Notes: generated by a model from the letters alone, not told the origin. A DNA stretch of 64,000 nt from Antedon mediterranea (GCF_964355755.1 NC_092679.1:6634001-6698000), one strand, 5' to 3'; numbered from the stretch's first letter, positions 34,703 to 46,702 are shown. Numbers and translations are program-made.

Positions 34703-34888
34703 GTTTAAGCTTGGTTCCCACTAGAACGTAACGCAAGGACGTAAACGTAACGCAAGCGTTTTAACCAATGACAAGCGAAGTTATAGACAGTTAGCAATCA
34801 CAAGCGAATAAGCCATCGCTTGTGATTGGTCAATTCACTTACGTTGCGTTACGTCCTTGCGTTGCGTTGCTAGTGGGAACCACGCTTT
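34703..34888. mobile_element. Foldback MITE family 3, copy 2
   Basis: Ends AAGCTTGGTTCCCACTAGAA and GCTAGTGGGAACCACGCTTT, with inner ACGTAACGCAAG repeats and a central inverted pair ATGACAAGCG and CGCTTGTGATTGG. It abuts the next copy tail to head. Confidence 0.75.
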
Positions 34889-35090
34889 ACCCACTAGCGA
34901 CGCAACGTAACGCAACCTACGCAACGTAAAATGCCCTTACAATAAATGTGTTTGCCCCCGCCTGCGTGTAATCAAATACGATGTTTGCAGCAATAATGTT
35001 GCGTCAATACGTTGTGGTGTTGTTGTCATTGGTTAAAACGCTTGCGTTGCGTTTACGTCCTTGCGTTACGTTCTAGTGGGAACCAAGCTT
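34882..35090. mobile_element. Foldback MITE family 3, copy 3
   Basis: Begins CGCTTTACCCACTAGCGACG and ends TTCTAGTGGGAACCAAGCTT; the interior GTTTGCCCCCGCCTGCGTG matches copy 1 at 32251-32467. It shares its left border with copy 2. Confidence 0.75.
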
Positions 35091-36047
35091 AACTAAACAT
35101 GAATAACCAACAAACCAACCAACAAAAAAAGATATTAAAAATTAGTCACGTATTCTTTACACAGAAATAGCCTAGAGGGGTTGATCATGAGTGCTTGTGA
35201 TTGTTTTGAACTCTGCTATCCACCGTCTGTTAAAGACATTTAGTTGCATAGAATAATTAAACATTTATTATCGTGTTGTGTCATTACAAATACATTGACT
35301 CAGCATCTTTTGATTCACAGACTTACCTTCAAATGAAAAGTTTATACCGGTGATGACGTCATCGTACGAGACCTGGGCGGTGTTAAACACATCTTGTAAA
35401 CTCGTTAACGAGAAAAACACTTCCTACCAACACGGAAACAAGGTGCGAATAGATAGTATGCTCGTCGTTTATGATTAATCTATCTCAATAACTAGCCGGA
35501 CACGTTCTTGTTAGGACCACGAGCTACATATCGTCAATAACATAATACACGCGCCAAATCCAGTTTAGGTCACACTACATGGAACCAGGGAGCATTAATG
35601 TCGTCGAACTATAAGGTAATTAACAGGTTTAGGCCTACACAAATTAATTGTACGTCGAGCATACAGTAGGCTAGATAATTAATAATCTTGATGCATCTAT
35701 TTTCTCCGAGTGTTAAGAATTGTTCTAAAAATGTAGGCCTATTGTGACTGGTGGTACGGGGTTTGAAGTGTTGGTTATTCTAAGCTATTGTGTAAGATGA
35801 ATTGAATTATGTGTGGTAATTTTGTCTTAATATTTAACGCATTGAACCAGTGGTTATACAGACGAGTTATTGAGATGTGGTAACGGCCGTTTTTATATGC
35901 TAAAATAATGATATATTTTAGTTTCAGAATGACTATGGGAAATAACACGCATTTTGTGACGTCTGTTTAAAGTTTGTCATAAAAAGATCTCGGAAAATAT
36001 TTGTGATCAAGTAAAGAAGGCAGAAGGGGCAACGCCAAAAAGGAACC
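35091..36047 (+). promoter_or_regulatory. Upstream region of the Arf-like gene, with a CRE palindrome
   Basis: No exon other than possible 5' UTR is seen. TGACGTCA, a full CRE/ATF site within the longer palindrome GATGACGTCATC, lies at 35354-35361, about 690 bp before the start codon of the Arf-like GTPase. The transcription start is unknown. Confidence 0.35.
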
Positions 36048-39000
36048 ATGGGTTGTCCCATGTCAAAGAAGATCGAAGACTGGCTATTGGCAAGAAACTC
36101 TAAAGCACGGTATTGGAGGGTTATAATGCTTGGCTTAGATGGCTCAGGTTTGTAGGCCTACTTTTTATTCCATGCCTAAAACTACAAGTCCTAGTCGGCT
36201 ATAAAAAGGTGTTCTTTGAGCGTGCCTTGGAAACATAGCTTAGAATAAAACACTAATTACTCAAAAATAGACGATACATTTTGTTTGACAAACTGGATTA
36301 TTTTGATTTATAATTAAAGTTATAACCATAATCGGTTGGACCGCCCGGTCTTGATTATTGCTTAGTATCCAATGAACCCGAATAGTCTTCTATTTACGGT
36401 GGTTGAAGAAATCTTCGTAAACACGTGTTATACATTTTAGTCTATGTATTATTATTAATTGTAAAATTAATTACGAACTTACTCGACCTAAACTAATATT
36501 TAGAGGACATTTAAAGGAAATATTTCATTGTGAAATTCTGACATCAATGGTAAATGGTAAAAATTAATTGTGCGCCTCTCACTCGTTTGTGTTAAGGTCT
36601 TATCTCAAGACGCTTACATTTGATAGGCTTGCATTATTGTTAAATTTAACTTGATTTATACATCCGGTAATTAATAAATATTTGTAAATGAAAACTGATT
36701 ATGAATTCCTATTCTTATTTGGCACAAGTTAACTCTTTCATCAAATTATTATCTAATCTTCTACCAAACGAGTTAGGACAAATATGCCGATTAATAGTAT
36801 TAAGAATTCAGTAACTTAAAATTTGTACACCGTAAACTCACTTCCAAAATACGTCCTTTTCTTATCGTAAACATGTTTATGCAAATATAATATGTGTACT
36901 CTATAAATTATTGTCATAACTCTTAAATTTTTATAGATTTATGAGAATGATTACATTTCACAAATAATATTTATTAAGCAAAGAAACTAATCTGTTATCG
37001 TGTTCTACAACCGGTCTAAGTTTACGATGTTTAATAATCGACAGGCAGCAGACAATGCACTGCATTAACATCAGGAAGTATTTGGGCAAAAAATCCCGAA
37101 GAGACACGTCCGCCGAAAGATGAGTTATCGAAATAATGATTATACCGTTTTTTGTATAAACAGACATACATGGCTCATCATAACATGTGAAAACATGTGT
37201 ACGTTTAAAATCTTTTGCAATACAATAGGCCTACATAATATGATTTTCAATTTATATTAAACGACACGACGTTATAATATGCTATTATAGTTTTCGTAAC
37301 GCGGGATTAATTGAACTAGAACTCATTGGCGGATCTAAAGGGAGCGCTAACATATAATATTAAAAGTCTGTCAAAATAAATATCAAAAAGTAGTTAACTA
37401 TATAATCTCATATTATCATATCATCATGCAGCTTCAATTGGATCCGCCCACCATCTCCTATATTCAGTTAATGTTTTTTTAAATTATGGCATATTTATAA
37501 AGTCTGGGATAAATACACCAATATATATATAAAGGGTTATAATACGGTAATAATGGATTAGAAGAAGTTCACCACATATACCAAGAGACACCGTTGTCTC
37601 CAAATAAAGTCCTACGTTCCCGTTATTACGCTTGGTTCTCACTATGAGACGTAATACAAGGACGTAACGCAACGTAAGTGATTTGACCAGGGAGTTGTTA
37701 TAACTCCCTGATTTGACCAATAAGACGCGGTGGATTATTCGCACTATGGCTTGTCATTGGCCAACACCCTAGAGTTTCATTTACGTTTTTGCGTTGCGTC
37801 AAACTATGACGTAACGTAACCGGAACACCATTAGTGTAGGCCTACACATGATATACGAACGTGTATATTGAGTAAATGGTAAACTTTAATAGGCCTATAA
37901 ACTGATAAACTGATAAAATACTTTTATTGCAACTTTAGGGTTGAATTATACAAAAATATATACTTATACTTAAATGAAAAAATATATCAAATCCATCAAT
38001 CCTATAGAAATTGACTAAAGGTTGTAGGTCTACACCACACCTAGAAGTATATTATAGAAAACCACAAGCAAGGTCATACACTATTTAATAAGAGGAAATG
38101 ATTGCAAAACGGAAATGTTGTATAAAAAATATAATTATTGAAATACAAACATAGATGGCAGAAAAAAGAGATCTTTATATCAAGCGGTAGGATATAATAC
38201 CAGCAACGGAAACCAAACATATTACCTACCGGTAAATTTTGAACCAGAAGTGTCAATGGAATAATCTATTTTCTTCCTGAAAATATTTTTCTTCCATCAT
38301 CGATTACACTAAACGTATAACGAACAAAACATTCGTTAAAGCATGAATGTTTTATTTGATAAGAAGCTATATAACATAATCTTGCTGTTAAAAGCCACAA
38401 TTGTTATGAATAAATTATTTAGATCAGGTTAGTGTTCGAGATGATAATGACGTTGCCAAAAATGAAATTCAGCTATCACTAGACAATCTGTTTAGCCTAA
38501 CATGAATGTAGCAAGTTGCCTTCAACAATTTCTAAAGCTCTGTCTACACATCTAACTTTATGTTACAACAAATTTGATCACACTTTTTTTTGTCAAACTA
38601 GTTTGATGGCGTAGACAGAGATCAATCACACCAAATACATGAAGAATAATTTGTAGTGTCCTCAAAGGCGGATTTTCTTTCTAATTGTTACCGTACGCGC
38701 TACATCAATAATCAAAATCTTTTCCATTTTTAGGAAAAACTTCAATAAATGCAAAACTAGACAGAGATATAGAGAAGGTATCTGGACCAACCCGAGGATT
38801 CACTGTGGCAGACATGGAGTTTGATGATCTCTCGAAACTGAATGTTTGGGAAGTTGGAGGAGAGAAAGAATTGCGATCTTCTTGGGACTTTTATTTCTCA
38901 AATTCAGAAGGTAATTTATGAAACGATGATTGGAAATGGTTCTAGTATTAGTATTAGAAATTAGTACTGTGGGCTACTATGGGACACTAATGTAATGTAG

Positions 39001-40346
39001 GCCGATGAATCCTTGTCATGAATCCTTGTATGCACCGCCATTCCAACGAATGTATAATTTGCTCATGGTGGAATAAAGCATTGTTGAATCAAGATTGTGT
39101 TTCATCTATGCATAGAACGATTAAGTTTACTAGGCCTCGCCTACTTGTTGACGGTTTGTTTTTACAATTTAATAAAACTTACACTACCGGCAATATTTCA
39201 ATACGACCATGAACTGTGCTGTAAACAACTTATCGAAGACATCGAACTCTTCATGCCCTCTTCTTGTTCTTAAATTTAATCTTTTTAATATTATGCACGT
39301 TTATTTCATTAAAAAAATCATATGTACGTACATAAAATTCAACAGCCACGTCATTTGGCTGCAGGAATTCGTTTGTTTGTGAGCCCACAAGAATGACTTC
39401 CAACGTAAACAATATATATATATATTTTTTTTGTAGCATTAGTCTTTGTGGTTGACAGCAGTGATTATAATAGAGTGAATGAAGCGAAAGATACTTTAGA
39501 CGGTGTTCTCCAGCACCAGTACTTTGAGTCTCAAAGAGATCTTCCAGTTGTTGTCATTGCCAACAAACAAGATGACGAAGGTAACCACTGATGTTGGTAG
39601 TCTTAAAGCTGTGTGCTCTTTAACATCTTAAGCATACCTACTTGTAGTCCTATACAGTAACATACCATAACATAGGACAAGTTAATTTTAAAGATTCAAT
39701 TCCTTGTGAGAACAACAAACATGGCATTAGAACGAACGGCTCAACATTGAATAAGTGATGAGACATAGTATCGTCTGCTCCAAAACTTGGTTACCAAACT
39801 TGTGACCAATCACAAGCGATAGTTTGGATGATTCATCGCATCGTGATTGGTCAAATTAATTACAGTGGGCTTACGTCCTTCTGTATGGGAACCAAGCTTT
39901 AGAGAGGAGATTGTTAGTTTTCTTAATTTAGAATATTTAATTGAAATATTTATTTATCTAGACATAAATTTCAACTTAAGCCAAACATTTATTTATTAAT
40001 GATATTACTGATTATTTGTTTCACTTCTACTTCCACAGATTCAATGTCTGCCTCTGAGATTCTGTACAAGTTAGAGGTGAGTGTAGTGTCTGCAAAGCGA
40101 CCATGGATCGTCACAGGTGCTGTTGCAAAGACCGGAGAGTGTGTTCACATTGCGTTTAAACTTTTACATAGCGTGTTATCACGTGATATGGTAGAATTAC
40201 TACCGAGTATGGACAAATCTGGCGCGCTTGGGTACAAATCATCCGCTGATAAAAACCTGATTACGAACATCGCCAATCTGACGAAGGTGTACGAAGACCT
40301 GAAACAACACCACGCACGTTTGAATTTTCTTGACGAACGCGTTTGA
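36048..40346 (+). CDS. Divergent Arf-like small GTPase (4 exons, complete)
   Basis: Exons 36048-36147, 38734-38910, 39437-39580 and 40039-40346 join in phase to 729 bases (242 aa plus TGA), longer than the usual 180 or so of Arf proteins. Seen: MGCPMSKK start (Gly2 for N-myristoylation, Cys3 possible palmitoylation), P-loop GLDGSGKT at 29-36, switch I PTRGF at 52-56, switch II WEVGGEKELR at 72-81, NKQD at 135-138 and a G5-like region TGAVAKTGE. In Arf proteins switch II reads WD-x-GGQ; here Asp is Glu73 and the catalytic Gln is Glu77. The C-terminal 40 or so residues after the GTPase fold are an unrecognised extension. Family members act in membrane traffic and cilia; which Arl subgroup this belongs to I cannot tell. 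AATAAA at 40519-40524 is a plausible poly(A) signal. MITEs fill its introns. Confidence 0.88.
37629..37820. mobile_element. Foldback MITE family 3, copy 4 (diverged)
   Basis: Recognised by CTTGGTTCTCACTATGAGAC, CAAGGACGTAACGCAACGTA and TTGCGTTGCGTCAAACTATG in intron 1 of the Arf-like gene. It carries an extra small hairpin GGGAGTTGTTATAACTCCC near 37681. Confidence 0.6.
38534..38620. mobile_element. CArG foldback MITE, copy 5 (internal deletion)
   Basis: Both ends are present (AAAGCTCTGTCTACACATCT and AACTAGTTTGATGGCGTAGA) with a short centre that lacks the CArG units. It lies about 115 bp before exon 2 of the Arf-like gene. Confidence 0.65.
39782..39903. mobile_element. Foldback MITE family 3, copy 5 (partial)
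   Basis: Contains AAACTTGGTTACCAAACTTG, the inverted pair GACCAATCACAAGCGATAG and CGTGATTGGTCAAATT, and ends GGGAACCAAGCTTTAG. It lies in intron 3 of the Arf-like gene. Confidence 0.55.
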
Positions 40347-40518
40347 ATTCTCTCTAATGCGTTTAAATTTTCTCAGTAAACGCGTTTTGTTCGTAGATGC
40401 GAAATGCATTAAATGTTGTTATACTGATTAAGGCTCTTCAACAAACCGAAAACAGGAAACATTCGAAACTTACATCAGCTAAAATAATACATTTTCGATT
40501 ACGAATAATTATATGCAA

Positions 40519-40524
40519 AATAAA
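40519..40524 (+). terminator. Candidate poly(A) signal of the Arf-like gene
   Basis: AATAAA, 173 bp after the stop codon. Confidence 0.4.
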
Positions 40525-40589
40525 AGCAACCAGGAAATAACCATATAATAACTTAAGTAAGCGTTTAGCTATTAAGAGTAATTTAAGGT

Positions 40590-40690
40590 AAAGTTTGGTT
40601 CGCACTAGAGACGCAACGCAGGGACGTTTAAAGCGCAGCGTAAGTGATTTAACCACTTAAGCGATGGATCATTCGAACTGTTTTTGGTGA
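40590..40690. mobile_element. Foldback MITE family 3, fragment
   Basis: One end is visible (AAAGTTTGGTTCGCACTAGA, then GACGCAACGCAGGGACG) followed by GTGATTTAACC and GCGATGGATCATTCGAACTG; the other end is missing. Confidence 0.5.
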
Positions 40691-41930
40691 TTGGTCTCCG
40701 TGATCAAATCGTTTGTACTATTCGTTGCGAATGCAATAGACGCTACGTAGCCGTGCAATACATAGTCACATCTCAATATGTTCAATTGGTAGCGATCTTT
40801 AGTGTAGTTGACGGACATAAGAAAATATGTTCCATAAATTAGAAGAAAAAAAACGGAAGGAAAAGCACATATTGCTATTTTTAATACAAACCTTTTTGAG
40901 AACTTCTTAATATTAGGCCTAATTGTTACTAGCAATCAAGTTACGAGCAATACCCAAATAAATAGCTGGGCCTCTAAATTGATTATTAAATGTTAATAAA
41001 ACCTATCAGACTGAGTGCCCACGAACATTATCAAACAGAGAGTGAAAGCGGTCATATTATTTGTTTTTATAAACGCAGGTTCCTGGTTGTTGATGTTACA
41101 AAGTCTAAGGAGGAAAACTGATAATTCATGGTTTGTAATAGTGGGTTAGTCATCATCTCACTATGTCGGTCGGTTGGTTGGTCGGTCGGTAAACACTAAC
41201 TCAAATTTGAGCACGCGACTGCAACCATGTATAATATGACCTTTTCAGTTATCTTTGACAAGGAATGTTTAGGTAATGGTGTACACCTAATGTACACTGC
41301 CAACGAATTCAAGAAAAGTGAAGTGTAGTAAACGAAACAATCTAATGTCAACAGAAATTATTATTTTTAAACAAATTTAAAGATTTTATTCGGAACCAGT
41401 CAAATTTATTCAATAATACAATGTTTCATGCTACAGCTTGCTGTGCGAGTATACGTACTGGTAGCTAGCTACTTTGCTGAAATATTACTGTATGACCTGA
41501 ATGTTTCCAGAACGCGCAAGTGTCTATATTTCTGGAACTAGATTTTCTAGCCTTTAATTATCTATTTGGAAAATCCTATAATAGCTATCAGGAATAGGGT
41601 TTGGTCGCCTGATTAATACTGCCCACGTAACCGTTATTTAGTAAGTTAGGCCTACTTTTATTCATATATTTGAATTACTTGATTGCAACAACAACACGGA
41701 AGTTTTCTTGAAATTATTATTTGATGAACATGATTTTTGTAAATAATACGTACTTAGTGTTTGCAAAATATCTAATTTGTTTGCGTAATTATTATATTTA
41801 TTGTTTGGTATGTTCCTTTTTGCCATTACTACATGGCATTTGTACAAAGAAGTAATTTAACCTCCATGAAAACACTCAAGAAAAATGTATAAAACATTGA
41901 ATGCTAAACACAGTTGACTGAATTTGCTAT
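40691..41930. other. Gene-free intergenic stretch
   Basis: No gene is supported. A short run of CGGT/TGGT units (GGTCGGTTGGTTGGTCGGTC) lies near 41166-41190. Confidence 0.4.
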
Positions 41931-41934
41931 AGAA

Positions 41935-42025
41935 ATGACTACCATATTTGGATATATCACTACCATATTTGGGCATATACTACTTTTTTTTCAAACTAGT
42001 TTGATAGTGTAGACAGAGCTTAAGT
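41935..42025. mobile_element. CArG foldback MITE, copy 6 (left end lost)
   Basis: Two units with perfect CArG boxes CCATATTTGG at 41942-41951 and 41963-41972, then the right end AACTAGTTTGATAGTGTAGA plus CAGAGCTTA. Confidence 0.7.
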
Positions 42026-42399
42026 CATCGATACTACACAGTTGTTGAAAAGTCACTGCGCATGCCCAGAAGCATAACCTTGTTGAGTTGAATTGTCAAT
42101 CGCTGTTGAATGCAGAAATTGTTGAACTAACATTTTCTAAATAGGAAAGATATTAATTGCAATTGTAAAAAAATAAACATATTTTGTAGTATAACTATAC
42201 CTTTATTTTTCAAAGGTTTCATTAATAAATAAAAAATCGATCATGAATTGTGATGCTTTTTATTTGTGATTAGTATTACATGAAAACAATATAGTTAAAT
42301 TGAAAAGAAACTTAATGCTAGTAGTTTTAAAGTAAATAGAATCCTTATTACGTTTCATGAATAACATAAAGTATTATAAAGGAAGTGAGTAAAACACGG

Positions 42400-42441
42400 T
42401 GCCACAAGTAGTACGAATCGTAACTACCTGACCACACGGGA
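42400..42441 (-). pseudogene. Degraded tRNA-Glu fragment (5' half)
   Basis: On the minus strand it begins TCCCGTGTGGTC, then AGGTAGTTACGATTCGT, which matches the acceptor and D arms of the local tRNA-Glu genes with small changes. Similarity ends in the anticodon arm. Confidence 0.55.
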
Positions 42442-42949
42442 ATGTATATAACACCTTGGTAAGTTAGATGCCTATTATTATATTAGTATTTATAGGCCCA
42501 GCTGTCTTAAAGATTGTGTCAAATCTCACCAAAATTACTCCACCATCCTTACTAATACATAATGTAATGCGCATGCCCGAGCGACTTAAATAAATGAGCT
42601 TCACCTGTTCGTACTTCAGCATTACGGTGTTGTTTCAAAAAAACAAAAGACAACACCTTACCTGAAACACATGGAAAATGCCATTTTGTCACTGCCATCT
42701 GTAACGTCACCAAAACCAAACCAATAGCAAATAGTAGGCCTAGTAACATAGCCTTGTAGTGTACCCGGACCCCATACCTTCAGCATCACTGCAGGTGAGT
42801 TATACCTCTACCCCACTGTGTGCTTCTTATTCAAAATCGGCAGCTGTTACTGAGGTTTAAACGTTACAATTACATACAACAACAGGTCTACTGATGCATG
42901 CATTAGACTACTGTATTCATAAGTCGAAAAGGAAAAAGAAAACACAAGC

Positions 42950-43021
42950 TTCCCGTGCCGGGAATCGAACCCGGGCCGCGTGGGTGAAAACCACGAACCC
43001 TAACCACTAGACCACACGGGA
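42950..43021 (-). tRNA. tRNA-Glu (anticodon TTC)
   Basis: A 72-base tRNA-Glu with perfect acceptor pairing (TCCCGTG with CACGGGA), D arm, anticodon stem CGTGG/CCACG, anticodon TTC, and a T arm around GGTTCGATTCC. It has one difference from its neighbours, G for A in the D stem (TTAGGGTTC), which leaves a wobble pair. The T-rich 3' flank suits Pol III termination. Confidence 0.92.
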
Positions 43022-43321
43022 GATACAAGTGACAAAAGAATTTCCTGTAAAATAGTACATAAAATATAATCGTATTTTAATTGTATTTGAGATTTTTTTA
43101 AAATTTTCCACGGTATAAACATGGGTATTGTTTGTTTTTTAAAGCCATGTAGGCCTACCAGCCAATTGTGTTCGACTTTTTCCATTCTATCTATTATAAA
43201 TATTATTATTTATTTGTTTTTTTTTATTTGTAATTATTATTATTTTGTGTTTAGTGAATTATTTGATTGAATTTAAAAAATGAAATGCTTTTCCTTTATA
43301 AGTAAATACAAAAATGTGAGC

Positions 43322-43393
43322 TTCCCGTGCCGGGAATCGAACCCGGGCCGCGTGGGTGAAAACCACGAATCCTAACCACTAGACCACACGGGA
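43322..43393 (-). tRNA. tRNA-Glu (anticodon TTC)
   Basis: Complete 72-base tRNA-Glu with all stems paired, an intergenic relative of the copies at 42950-43021 and 43662-43733. Identical in the mature part to the latter. Confidence 0.94.
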
Positions 43394-43661
43394 GTACTTC
43401 CAATCATTGCGTTAGTCACTTGCATGAGGGAAGTTATATAAGTCTCGTACTGCAGATAATTATTTTTAATTTAGTGTTTTTTCAATTAAGGGGGATTTTC
43501 TTTTTTATTATGAAAAGTACAACCGAAACGATAGAATTAAATACGTAATGGATCATAAAGAAATGTAATAGTAATGTAAATATAGTGATATTTGATTGTA
43601 CTTTAATGGAGTTTTTCTTTTTGCACAATATACTGTAAAATGCTCTGTAAAAAAGGAAACC

Positions 43662-43733
43662 TTCCCGTGCCGGGAATCGAACCCGGGCCGCGTGGGTGAA
43701 AACCACGAATCCTAACCACTAGACCACACGGGA
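43662..43733 (-). tRNA. tRNA-Glu (anticodon TTC)
   Basis: Complete 72-base tRNA-Glu, all four stems paired. Flanks share little beyond the mature sequence with the neighbouring copies, apart from GGAAG after the 3' end. Confidence 0.94.
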
Positions 43734-43937
43734 TTGGATGATAACAAACCACATATATTCAATCTTATCTAACTAGCCAAAATTGCATTGAATTGCGTAA
43801 CAGCCTGCTGTAATTATTGATTTGTTTTAACCTCATTGTTCACTTATATAATACAATGGCGCAGCCGGTGAGGTTCATTCAACACAAACCCAACACAGGA
43901 CTAAATACTGGGTATTCATTAATCAACTTATCTTCTA

Positions 43938-44467
43938 TTAAAGATGTATTGTTCCCCAAAAACAATTAAATCAAAGTATGTCATTTTGTAGTTTTAATAA
44001 AATTAATAACTTCCGTAGAAATGGAGCACGTAGTGAAGCACGTAGTGGAGCTGTAGCTTGGTGGTTAACGTGCTTGCCTTCCAATCCCAAGGTCCCGGGT
44101 TCAATCCTGACCAAGTGCAGGGTTGTAACTCATCTCTTTCAACTCCACTCCCTAAGCCTCAAATGAGACTTAGTTTATAAGCACGATAAATTTTTAAATT
44201 GTTTATCCATCCTGTAATTGGCGAGTTACTCGCTGTTGGATGAGTATGATTAAAAAAAATAATTTAAATAATAAATTAAATTCAACCAAAAACCTGTTGG
44301 CTGGCAGCCAATTTGGCTATTTTTTGCTAAATTTACAGTTTTTTCAGATAAATAATTTGTTTATCAATCAAATTATTTGTCTAAGTGGATAACTATTATG
44401 TGACATTATAATGGCTTATTCAACAAAATGTTTGTAATAATTATTTTTTCAGACAATACACCTTTAA
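43938..44467. mobile_element. MITE family 1, copy 3, with a nested SINE
   Basis: TTAA at both ends (43938-43941 and 44464-44467), left end TTAAAGATGTATTGTTCCCC and right end AGACAATACACCTTTAA, with interior GTGGATAACTATTATGTGAC in the inverse orientation to 2918-3230. The element is 200 bp longer than copy 1 because a tRNA-derived SINE sits inside. Confidence 0.75.
44034..44265 (+). mobile_element. SINE family C (tRNA-derived), nested in a MITE
   Basis: A tRNA-like head GTAGCTTGGTGGTTAACGTG, CTTGCCTTCCAATCCCAAGG and B box GGGTTCAATCC is followed by an unrelated body (TACTCGCTGTTGGATGAGTA) and an A/T-rich tail. It lies wholly inside the MITE at 43938-44467. Confidence 0.7.
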
Positions 44468-44703
44468 AAGATAACTTTTTAGTCACCGTCTCCGCGCCAT
44501 GTCACCATTTCAAATGGAAAATATAAATACAAATATCAACACTTAATATCAAAATATTTCATTTATTCAATTCTTGAAAGATAAAGTTTTACTTTGTTAT
44601 CCAAAAATTACACATCTCGTATGATTATTACAAAATACAAACTGTATCCTATCGTGTTTTAACACGGTTAGTTTTAAATATGGAATAAAACATTTTTATT
44701 ATT

Positions 44704-45914
44704 GGTTATCCGCTCTTGGCGGATAACCCCTTGTTATTGTCAGGATCTTTTTTTTTTTATTTTTTTTCTCTTTTTTTTTCTATTTTCTTCTTTCTTTCCA
44801 CGAATTTTGTTGGTCGCATATCTCTAATTCTGGCCAACATAAGATTGTGTAACTTTGTCATAATATTGACCTGTAGCGGTAGATGTGCAGGACGTTTCGT
44901 TTTTTGACTTTAGAGTCGCGCAGCGTAAGTTAAGTGCGATTTTATGAATTTCAATGATTGATCATAGATTAAAAACTATAAGTCATTTTGTTTTGAAACT
45001 TAGTGAAAATTTAAGTCATAATAAGCGCAAACTTTTTATGGATTAAAAATGGCATGTTTCACAGAAAATTACGCGCGCATGCGCGTTTAAAATTTCAAAA
45101 TGCGTAAAATCAATTTCTAATCAACTTTCTACGCGTTTCAGGTCATTTTGAGCATTTCAAAAATTCCCACGAGTGCGCAGTTTTTTTACGCGCGCGTGCG
45201 CACGTAGCGCAAAAACATCTTTTTTTTGCTTGATTTTTGTTTTTTCAGCCTTTTCTAGTAAATTTACCAATTTTCAATCAATTTTGATTTAAAATCACGT
45301 CATACGAGCACGCAGAATTGAACAATTTGCGCGCGTTTTTGAAGAAAAAGTTCAAAAATTTGTCAAAATTATGCCTTTTTTAAAACAATTATAGATTGTA
45401 AACTACGAGGTGAACTTTTTTTAAATTACACATTCTGGAAGTTGATGAGTTGTAGATATCGAATCATGAATCGATATGGCTAACAGGACATAGTGACGTC
45501 ATCGTATGGCCACTCAAATATAAAATATAGGATTTTTGTCTCTTTCATCATAGCTAATCACATTTAATAGAGCGCATCTCCACTTATCCGAATTCCATTT
45601 CCCCCATTTTTTTATATTGTCTATGCCAATCAATTATCTTTCGCATGATATACCGTTTTTAAAATTGTGATGACGTCATCATGTCCAAAAACGTCAATAA
45701 CTTGGGCCACTTATTTTCACATATTCTTCACTGTATGTAGTAGGTATACAGTATATAGTGTATACCGTATATACTTAGACGTGACTCAAAATAGAGGGCA
45801 CACTAACATTTTTTTCAATGGCATAATCGTTTTTCTGCGCGCAATATTCTAACGTATGACGTGCACGTGGCTTTTGCGCTGCGGATAACCTAACTCGTCC
45901 GTAGTGACGAGTTC
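44704..45914 (+). mobile_element. Helitron-like non-autonomous element
   Basis: The right end has the layout of a Helitron 3' terminus: a hairpin ACTCGTC-CGTAGT-GACGAGT (45892-45911) with CTAG a few bases later at 45917-45920, followed by T. The left part starts with a hairpin GTTATCCGC-TCTTG-GCGGATAAC, and GCGGATAACC recurs at 45881-45890, giving a 10-bp inverted repeat across the element. The interior is non-coding with GC-rich palindromes (ACGCGCGCATGCGCG, ACGCGCGCGTGCGC) and two TGACGTCA sites (45494-45501, 45671-45678). The exact 5' TC end was not fixed. Confidence 0.5.
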
Positions 45915-45920
45915 AAATCT

Positions 45921-46674
45921 AGTTAAATATTTGGTATTGTTTATGCGGTTGCAACATAGTTGATTGGTACTAATATAGTTACAATGAATACGGTGTTCAG
46001 AACCATAGAGTGTTCTGTTATCGTCATCATTTAACTATAGTTTTAGTATTATTTTATATTTCCCTAATTATTTATGAAAGTAGTATGCAAATGGATATAC
46101 GATATTGTATCCACTCATGTATAAATATATTATAATAAAATTCTCTTTCGTAAAATACAATAAATATTAATTTGCTTGCTAGACTGATTTTTTTCCCTTT
46201 AGTTTCTATCGGTTACTCCGATATTGTGCGTCCTCTGAAAATATTTATTTGTTCACTTCGTCTGAGAAGAAGTACATAGATATTTATTAATATTAAAAGA
46301 GTTTGTGTGAATAAAATAGTTTTTTCTTAAATAATAATTTTTTTTTCTTTCCGATGTCAAGTTGTATTGACAGAGCGCCACCTACTGTCTCACAAACAAT
46401 CTAAACTTGTCGTAATAGAATGTAGGCACATGGATTAACTATCAACCAATCAAAATCCATCTTTGTGAAATGCATACAATTTTAAAGTGCAGTAATGAGA
46501 CAAGTTGCCAATTGACACGTGATACAGCCATGGCCGTCTTGGAGTTTGCTTGCGTGAAGTTCACTTTCAGCGCGGGAAAAAACAGACGGTAGTTCATCTT
46601 TGCCTCTCTCTCAACAGGATGTTACGTCAGCAGGAGCTTCAAGCTTTCAACAAAATTAACAATCTTGGAACGCG
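45921..46674. other. Downstream flank of the PKDCC-like gene
   Basis: No gene is supported. The plus-strand 89-residue reading frame at 46550-46819 lies opposite the last PKDCC-like exon and is a shadow. Confidence 0.4.
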
Positions 46675-46680
46675 TTTATT
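46675..46680 (-). terminator. Candidate poly(A) signal of the PKDCC-like gene
   Basis: AATAAA on the minus strand, 75 bp after the stop codon, a typical spacing for a short 3' UTR. Confidence 0.55.
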
Positions 46681-46702
46681 GCCATTACGTTGTCGTTTCC
46701 AA

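Noticed and set aside
44716-44907. Plus-strand 63-residue hydrophobic frame
   Set aside because: Translation of a T-rich run in a Helitron-like element; low-complexity Phe/Ser sequence.
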